Positions 57,745 through 64,000 of a stretch of DNA of 64,000 bases are shown here, piece by piece. Each line of letters starts with the position of its first letter. The stretch's first letter is position 1. This stretch comes from Tenebrio molitor (taxonomy: Eukaryota > Arthropoda > Insecta > Coleoptera > Tenebrionidae), in assembly GCF_963966145.1 (NCBI RefSeq), contig NC_091048.1:22072001-22136000 (forward strand). The letters are read 5' to 3'. The position numbers were made by a program, and so were the translations under genes. Under the pieces are notes generated by a model that had not been told where the DNA came from, did not search any database, and worked only from the letters and a program-made list of their open reading frames with translations.

Positions 57745-60299
57745 ACGAGCACTATCAGAAACTGAAATTTGTAGAAACTGTCAAGTTGTAAAAATTGACA
57801 AGAAACTAACATTGTAAAAATATTAACTGATTTACCGCCCCAGAGAAGCAGATAATAATCTTATTACGCAAATCCTGTTGCTACGACAAAGACCTGACCT
57901 GAATAGAGCATGTTTCGGAGGGAACAGGATGAACGTTTAAGAATTTACTTAGAGAAGTTGTGTCTTTTAAGAAACAATGATACAAAATTCCATCGGATTT
58001 CGTTTAAAGTTATTTTTGGGAATGATTGCACCTCTCGCCTACGGTTCATGCCGCAAAATGCAGTAGCCATTACACGCGAGTAAATATGATACTTTTGCTA
58101 CGAGGAACAACATTTCATCTTCTCATTTATTACTTCTTAATAAAAAATACATCAAGCAATTGTATAGACTATGCGATGAATTGGAAATGTAATGTAAAGG
58201 CATATACTCGTAATGAATGCAGAAAATAGTATATAACTCAAGGAGCGTGTAATAGCCATTGCAGACGAGTAGAATGTGATACTTTTTCTACGACATACAA
58301 TTTCATCATTTTCACTATCACGTTTTCTTTATTACTTTTTTTTAACACGAGGGCAGACTGATTTTTCAAATGCAATTTTACGATTAGTCACAGCCCGTCG
58401 AGTAATGATTGTTTACTCATGGCGGTGTGGAATGAATAGAATTACTTAACAGTAAAGACGTACTTTATAAACTTCTATATATGATTTTTTCTTCATACAA
58501 AGTATGCAGAAGTAGATGCTGTTCATTTTGCGAGTTTCCGTATATTATCTCTCTAGAAAGATAATTAACCAGCCAGGTTAACAATACATTGTGGCAAACT
58601 GCAGTCGTAGCTAGCAAGTCATAACAATTGCAACTGCAGTATATCGCCGGGGTCCACTTCGGAAGTAAACAAATAAAATATCTCCAGACACCACTTGCCG
58701 GTGCAATTTGTCAAATCTAGACAGCTGAAACTGAATATAGTATTATGTGAAATTAATTTTTAATATGTGTGTGCTCTGTCACACGAACGTAGAGCTGGGA
58801 TTCCCCGGCGTGAACGAGTTCAATTAATCAAGATTTTAAATTATTACCATCACGAACGGGGTTAAAATGTGAAATAATTGAATTTCGAAAATGAAACCGA
58901 CCCCGAAAAAATTCTAACAAAATAATAAATCATCTAGTTCACTCGCACGCTTGCGGATGTTCAATTAAAACCTTAAAAATGGCTTGAGCGATTATTTTTG
59001 GTGTTCCATTAATTCGCGAACGAGACAATTATAATAATGATAAAGTGTTTGTGTAGAGCGTCCGGGGGCGCACTACGTACATTATGCAATTTCAGCAGTG
59101 TTGCTCCAACAGTTGGTTCGGTTAATCAACGTCTTACAGTATTTAATTAAGAAAGATACATAATTCCTTGCAGAACAAGTTAAATATGAGAATACAACGC
59201 AACTTTGCCGACTGAAGAGTTATTTTGGATTAAAGTTAGCAATAAACAGTCGTGTAAAACTGAACGAAACGGAATTTCTGTTGATATTTTCATATTTACA
59301 CTGACGAGGGCAACTTGTCTTGCGGCACGGCGAACGTGCACTAATGCGTATTTTATTCGTATAAATTTAAATAAATAAATAAAAAGGATGCAGATTCGAG
59401 TTCGGCAACGGGTCGGGTTGGATTGGGGGGTTGAGTCGCGACTTTATCGTTTCGCACCGACACGGAAGTGTAAATTTGAAAATACCAGCTCTTAACAAGT
59501 TCCAATGTGGACTACGAAATTGTAAAAGTAAATAAGGCACTGATCAATATGATCCAACTAAAAAACCGGGTCCACAATAAGCATATTTGCCCTTCTAAAA
59601 AATAACTGGTTAAATTTTGGTACTTATGTGATAATGATATGTATTATTTCGTGATATGTGTCGTTACGTTATCCTTTTTCTTGTGGCGTACTTCTCGGAG
59701 TACGTGTCGCAACTAATTGTATAATAAATTGTACAACAATTGAGCAAAAATTGTGCACACTTTGTGCTCCTTTCGGCTAGACAATGCCATTGTAATTTAA
59801 ACTATAGAGCGAGAATGTTTGCAATAAGTTACCTAACTCCTGCAGACAAGCGGGAAGTCGACTACTTTTAAACACTATCGGCCTCTTCCTGACAAACTTT
59901 AACGCCAAGAAAAGCTCCACCTTGCCGGATGATTTATAATTCAATACACATTAAGGCCGCGTTTTATCTCACAACTTTGAGTCGTCAATCGTGCTCGTTT
60001 ACGTACTCTACGGTGTAGTCGTCATGCGTATACCTAGTGGAATTATAAAGCGAATTTGTACTGGACCGCTGCGTTTCTTGATGCCCTTTCGCAGACAAAC
60101 CAGCCTGTCCGCGAAAGGACACCGACTTAGGCATCATATCGAAAGAACCCTCTCGCACTATTGCCGCGTCTACAATAAGAGCACCTAGTATATACAAGAT
60201 CGGAGGTGAAATTCTTCCTTTACCACTAAGGTGAAACTTGTCAGCCGACCCGGCCGGTCCTAGTGATATTTACAACGCAAGAAACTAATAAAAACGCGT
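57745..60299. other. intergenic or Hs3st-A 3' UTR, no gene recognised
   Basis: Part near 60299 should be Hs3st-A 3' UTR (minus strand). A diverged direct repeat pairs 58062-58150 with 58248-58350 (TAGCCATT, CGAGTA, TGATACTTTT, TACGA). Otherwise only short unsupported ORFs. Confidence 0.45.
59352..59357 (-). terminator. possible polyadenylation signal for Hs3st-A
   Basis: TTTATT on the plus strand reads AATAAA on the minus strand, about 0.95 kb after the Hs3st-A stop. It is only a candidate; in AT-rich DNA such hexamers arise often. Confidence 0.2.
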
Positions 60300-60863
60300 T
60301 TATTCTTCGGGCCAGCCGAGGTCCTCCCCGATCAGCTCGTAGAACTTTTGATTGTGCTCCCCGAAGTACCTCCTCAGCTTCGAGATGACGTCCGGATCCA
60401 CTCTCGGGTGCTTCCTGCCCTTGGTCTCCCTCAGACATCTGTCGGACGTCTCGTTCCTCAGGCAATAAAACCCTTTGGTCTCGTTGAAATAAAAGTTATG
60501 TGTACCTATCCTCGGTTCTAATCCTAGAAAGCGCTCTATTTTCTGTATCTGGGACACGGGATCTTCGATGAGGAGATCGCCGTTGACTACGAGGATCTGT
60601 TCTCGGGGGAATACTTCCAGCCACCTGTGTAAGTAGTTATGGTAAACGGAAATGGCCAGAGGTCTATACGCCTCGTTGATGGAGCCGTTGGGGAAGAGTG
60701 ATAGGCTCTCGAAGGATTTGGGGGGCGGGGTCGCTATCGTTGGGGAAGCTGTCGCTGCGTTGGCTCGGAGTTGGGTGTAATCCGATATGGCTCTGGTCAC
60801 GGGCTCACGAACTATTAGCAAGAGCTTTACGCTGGCGTTCATCGCCCGGATTCGTTCCGGTAC
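60300..60863 (-). CDS. Hs3st-A: heparan sulfate glucosamine 3-O-sulfotransferase, last coding exon (partial gene)
   Basis: Golgi type II membrane enzyme that transfers sulfate from PAPS to the 3-OH of glucosamine in heparan sulfate. This exon encodes the C-terminal 187 residues and stops at 60302-60300. Visible: IVREPVTRAISDYTQ (residues 17-31), the 3'-phosphate-binding region with its R-S pair; YRPLAISVYHNYLHRWLEVF; the disulfide pair C134 and C143 in GFYCLR...DRCL; and ETKGRKHP (146-153), the PAPS-binding loop. FYCLR is the HS3ST1/5 and insect Hs3st-A type, whereas HS3ST2/3/4/6 have FPCLK, so I favour Hs3st-A over Hs3st-B. A low-complexity alanine/threonine/proline insert (about residues 34-48) is longer than in vertebrates. 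On the minus strand the exon is preceded by TTTTGCAG, phase 0, at VPERI. The N-terminal part, with the transmembrane anchor, 5'-phosphosulfate loop and catalytic Glu, is not in the window. Confidence 0.92.
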   Translation of the reverse strand, partial: VPERIRAMNASVKLLLIVREPVTRAISDYTQLRANAATASPTIATPPPKSFESLSLFPNGSINEAYRPLAISVYHNYLHRWLEVFPREQILVVNGDLLIEDPVSQIQKIERFLGLEPRIGTHNFYFNETKGFYCLRNETSDRCLRETKGRKHPRVDPDVISKLRRYFGEHNQKFYELIGEDLGWPEE

Positions 60864-61050
60864 CTGCAAAACATCAATTCTTCATTACTTTGTTTAATTT
60901 AATGCGTGAGGGTGTGGACATTTTATAACCGTATTTTTATTCTCTACCGTAAACCTGCACTTTTTCGTTATGTTCGTTTTGTAAATGTGAAGAAGTGTGT
61001 TAGTTAGGGTGTCGGATATTTATATTTTTTGTAGTTTATTTGTACGTACA
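60864..61050 (-). other. start of the Hs3st-A intron upstream of the last exon
   Basis: Minus-strand intron sequence 5' of the last coding exon. No exon with a KGGTRAL-like or EKSP-like motif was seen on the minus strand from here to 64000, so the preceding exon is probably beyond the window. Confidence 0.6.
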
Positions 61051-61899
61051 TATAGTCTGTTTTTTAATCAAAGAACCACGACCTGTTGATTTAGGTTTGC
61101 AATAATAAAATTTAAAGGATTAATGCCCGGTTTCTGAAACGGCCCAATAACTAATTGTCCGGTTAAATCAAGCGTTGCTATAGAAACGCTAGAAAGTAAC
61201 CAATCACATTACATGATCTTTGTATTTATCGGAGAGTTAACTAACTGGTTGGTTAAATTTGTTTCCAGAAACCGGCCCTTAATGACATATATTGGCTGCA
61301 CCTGCCAACCTTTGTCATTTTTAATGTCCTTGAAAGTACGCAAACTCGCATTTAAAATTTGAACGTGTTGTTAAAAATGCCTCGCAAAGTGAGACATTTA
61401 TTAAACTCTCAAATTAGTTGTTATTAGTTGTTATAGTTTGTCCAACGAGAGATTGGTTGACATAAAAATCACTAAATTCTAGGCAGAGAAAGTACGACCG
61501 AGCGTAAATTATTTATTTATTTATTTACCTTCAAGCAGTAACATTTTTTGCCTTGAAAGTATGCTCTAATTAGTATTTTAGTGCATTTTGTAGCGTTGGG
61601 TTACAAGTCTACAATTCAAAATCTCCCAATCTCTCGCTGGACGGAGTATATTAACTTTATTAACATGCTGTGCTACTAATGTTTCTACGTAACCTCAATT
61701 TTTAATGATGAGATTTTTCATCCTACAGTCTATTCCATTTGTCAAATTTGCCACGTTCGCCAGTGTAAAATGTTCTCCATTCGAAGCGACATCTACTGCA
61801 TGGAATAGACTGTAGGTCAAAAGTGTACAATGTTGTCAGCTTTATTTTGGGTGTAGGTAAATTGCGCTGTTGTGGTTCTTTGATAAAAAACAGACTATA
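61051..61899. mobile_element. inverted-repeat element family D, copy 2 (849 bp, carries a nested MITE)
   Basis: Left TATAGTCTGTTTTTTAATCA then AAGAACCACG; right TTGTGGTTCTTTGATAAAAA then ACAGACTATA. A 143-bp MITE (61136-61278) interrupts it. No transposase ORF. Confidence 0.75.
61136..61278. mobile_element. foldback MITE nested in family D element
   Basis: TTAATG repeats at 61130-61135 and 61279-61284. Ends CCCGGTTTCTGAAAC and GTTTCCAGAAACCGGCCC resemble family C (GGCCGGTTTC). The empty equivalent at 57690-57700 reads ATATCATTAC, consistent with a duplicated CATTAA. Confidence 0.8.
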
Positions 61900-61903
61900 C
61901 ATA

Positions 61904-62177
61904 TTGGGTGATTCAAAATGATTGTGGCCAAGTATGGCAACTATGTACGAAAATTTATGTGGCAACTGTGTGGGTAGGGTAGAGTTGACATTTCCTTGAC
62001 AGTTCATAGTCGCGCAATTTTGTAAGTTGTCAAATCAATGTGTAATGGAATTGAAAAAATCAAATGCACGCTTATGAAATGTCATACAAATGTCAACTCT
62101 ACCCCATTCACACAGTTGCCACATAAATTTTCGTACATAGTTGCCATACTTGGCCACCATCATTTTGAATCACCCAA
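61904..62177. mobile_element. 274-bp palindromic MITE (family E)
   Basis: TA at 61902-61903 and 62178-62179. Arms of about 90 bases nearly identical: TTGGGTGATTCAAAATGATT, GGCCAAGTATGGCAACTATG, mirrored by CATAGTTGCCATACTTGGCC and ATTTTGAATCACCCAA. Central spacer about 80 bases. Confidence 0.85.
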
Positions 62178-62513
62178 TATATGATGTCATAATTATGATA
62201 CAGTGCGAAGGTAAATAGTCCTCTTCTCTGTGGTAACTTTTCAACCAGGCAAGATAGAGACATCCCACAAAAATTGGATCGAATGGATCTCAGTTTAGCG
62301 TTTTTTAACGCAAAACTGAACCGTGAATTTGCAAAAATGGGGCTGTCAAATTGAAATTTCAAATAGCAAGGGAGGTTATCTGTACATTATTTGAAAAGTT
62401 TTTCAATTGTCTGTCATGATTTTTTATTTTATCTGACTTGATTTTTTAATTTCATGAATTCGCTCGGGAGTTATGATCGTTTGAATGTGTACATTTTTTG
62501 TGGGGATAACATA

Positions 62514-62991
62514 CAGTGAGTTTTTTTTAAGACTGGCCATAGAGTTTTACATGCTAATTTTTCAACCCCCTGTTAACTCTTTTGTTCCAATAAAAATATT
62601 CAAACCATTTTTGGAACAAAGTTGGAAGATTTTTGAAACTATCGGATAGATTACAATTTAATATCCCAAATCGTCGAAAAAGTTGTGCAAAAATATTTTT
62701 TAGGGCGCCGGAATAATAGTACGTCGAGCGGCCGCCAGAGTAGCGCCATTGTCGGCTCAACCAGCACCTGACAATCTCCAATTTTGGACGCTTTCGGCGC
62801 GCTAAAAATATTTTTTTCACAACTTTTTCGACAGTTTGGGATATTGAATTGTAATCTATCCGATAGTTTAAAAGATTTTCCAACTTTTTTCCAAAAATGG
62901 TTTGAATATTTTCATCGGAACAAAAGTTAACAGGGGGTTGAAAAATTAGCATATAAAACCCTATGGCCAGTCTTAAAAAAAAAACTCACTG
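62514..62991. mobile_element. 478-bp Tc1/mariner-type foldback MITE
   Basis: TA at 62512-62513 and 62992-62993; ends CAGTGAGTTTTTTTTAAGAC and the mirrored ACTCACTG. The arms run about 190 bases inward through CCCCCTGTTAACTC and AATCTATCCGATAG. The 132-codon minus-strand ORF within is a by-product of the arms and shows no transposase motif. Confidence 0.85.
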
Positions 62992-62995
62992 TATA

Positions 62996-63401
62996 CAGGG
63001 TGAAATCAAAATACATCAGAATATTAAAACTCTACGATCTTCACACCAATTGAAAATCACGTGCATTCAGTTTTGCGCTATACATTCGTATGAGCAAAAA
63101 TGCCATGTACAGTTCAAGCACAAAAGTTGAGTACGCCACTGATATCACGTTAGGAAGAATAGTATGATTAAAAGTTATCGAGTGCAACGCAAAAAGGTGC
63201 AAACAGTTTTGTTATCGCTAGTGCCGCATTTTCATTCATAGTAGGTAGGTATTCTTTTTGTGGCTATTTATTAGAGCTTCCCAAAGCGTCTCGTTCGGGA
63301 TGGACTTTATGAATTTAAAAATGTTTAACCACATTTTCGGTTTATTCTCTCTATTGAAGATATTATGGCTTACATATTGTGATGTATTCAATTTCACCCT
63401 G
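62996..63401. mobile_element. 406-bp TA-flanked MITE with CAGGGTG ends
   Basis: TA at 62994-62995 and 63402-63403. CAGGGTGAAATCAAAATACA then TCA at left; TGATGTATTCAATTTCACCC then TG at right. It starts two bases after the neighbour's target duplication. Confidence 0.8.
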
Positions 63402-63403
63402 TA

Positions 63404-64000
63404 TATCACACCTGTACCCTAAAGATATTCGAGAGCGTGCGTATTGAAGTTCAAAATAAACTACGGCCTGATTGACTCAAAGTTTATTCGTTCGTTCGTG
63501 AATTCTTGTTCCTGCTGAAAGAGGCAGATTTGTTAAATGAAAAATCAGTAAGCGATGATTTGTTATCAGTAACCGTAACACTGTAACTAAGAAAGATAAT
63601 TTTTTTACTGTTTTCTTGGATGAAAATCTGCAGCAAGTAGCAATTTAATAATTGTGCTCAAAAATGATAAATTTAAACGGCGGTTTTTCAAAGTTGTCAC
63701 AGTGTTGTTAATTGTATATTGGAAACAAGCCACAATAATTATTGTAAATAATGCCATTGTGTTTGGCATCATTTGTTTTTAATTGGTGTTTAATTTGGGT
63801 TTTTTGGTGTTATCAAAGTGATTAATGCAGAAACGTTATTTTCGATCGATATTTCTTTATAACTTAGGACAAATTGCGGCTGGAACAGTAAAAAAAATTA
63901 AGGCTGCGTTTAGGGAAGATTTCACCTACAAAATAGAACATTCATTCAGTCAAGATGGCGGTTTGGTAATCCTTTTTTATACGTTCTGTAGTTTTGTTTA
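63404..64000. other. no gene recognised
   Basis: AT-rich sequence at the window edge, presumably inside or upstream of the Hs3st-A gene. No exon seen on either strand. Confidence 0.4.

Noticed and set aside
62554..62952. 132-codon minus-strand ORF
   Set aside because: Lies entirely inside a palindromic MITE; its two ends encode mirror images of the arms.

Overview
This is an AT-rich animal nuclear window with long introns, sparse coding sequence and many small inverted-repeat transposons. The two identifiable genes are of insect type, and a beetle such as Tribolium is a reasonable guess. The species cannot be proved from the sequence alone.

Layout. Bases 1-9926 hold no gene I can support. 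They carry one copy of a dispersed foldback repeat at the left edge, a decayed non-LTR retrotransposon tail on the minus strand (6306-6743) and a TA-flanked MITE (7402-7636). From 9927 to 54693 on the plus strand lies crossveinless-2 (cv-2, the BMPER orthologue). I assemble it from seven coding exons: 9927-10020, 39143-39231, 51013-51115, 51169-51345, 51and following as 53051-53487, 53550-53706 and 53759-54693. They join in frame to 663 codons plus a stop, giving a signal peptide, five VWC domains, a VWD domain with a GDPH site, and a cysteine-rich C8-like tail without a TIL domain. Introns 1 (29 kb) and 2 (11.8 kb) are packed with MITEs, foldback elements and transposase relics. The 3' UTR probably ends just after an AATAAA at 55506.

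From 60863 down to 60300 on the minus strand is the last coding exon of a heparan sulfate 3-O-sulfotransferase, closest by motif to the insect Hs3st-A / vertebrate HS3ST1/5 type. Its 5' exons lie outside the window or were not seen. It converges on cv-2. A cluster of inverted-repeat elements fills 61051-63401, within or upstream of its intron; one of them contains a nested younger insertion.

How they work together. Cv-2 is a secreted BMP-binding regulator known to associate with heparan sulfate proteoglycans. Hs3st enzymes modify heparan sulfate chains in the Golgi. The two neighbours therefore act on the same extracellular system, although the adjacency may be chance. The rest of the window is best read as a transposon record: at least five copies of one foldback family, several TA-flanked Tc1/mariner-type MITEs, a near-perfect 88-bp-arm hairpin, and decayed pogo and LINE coding remnants.
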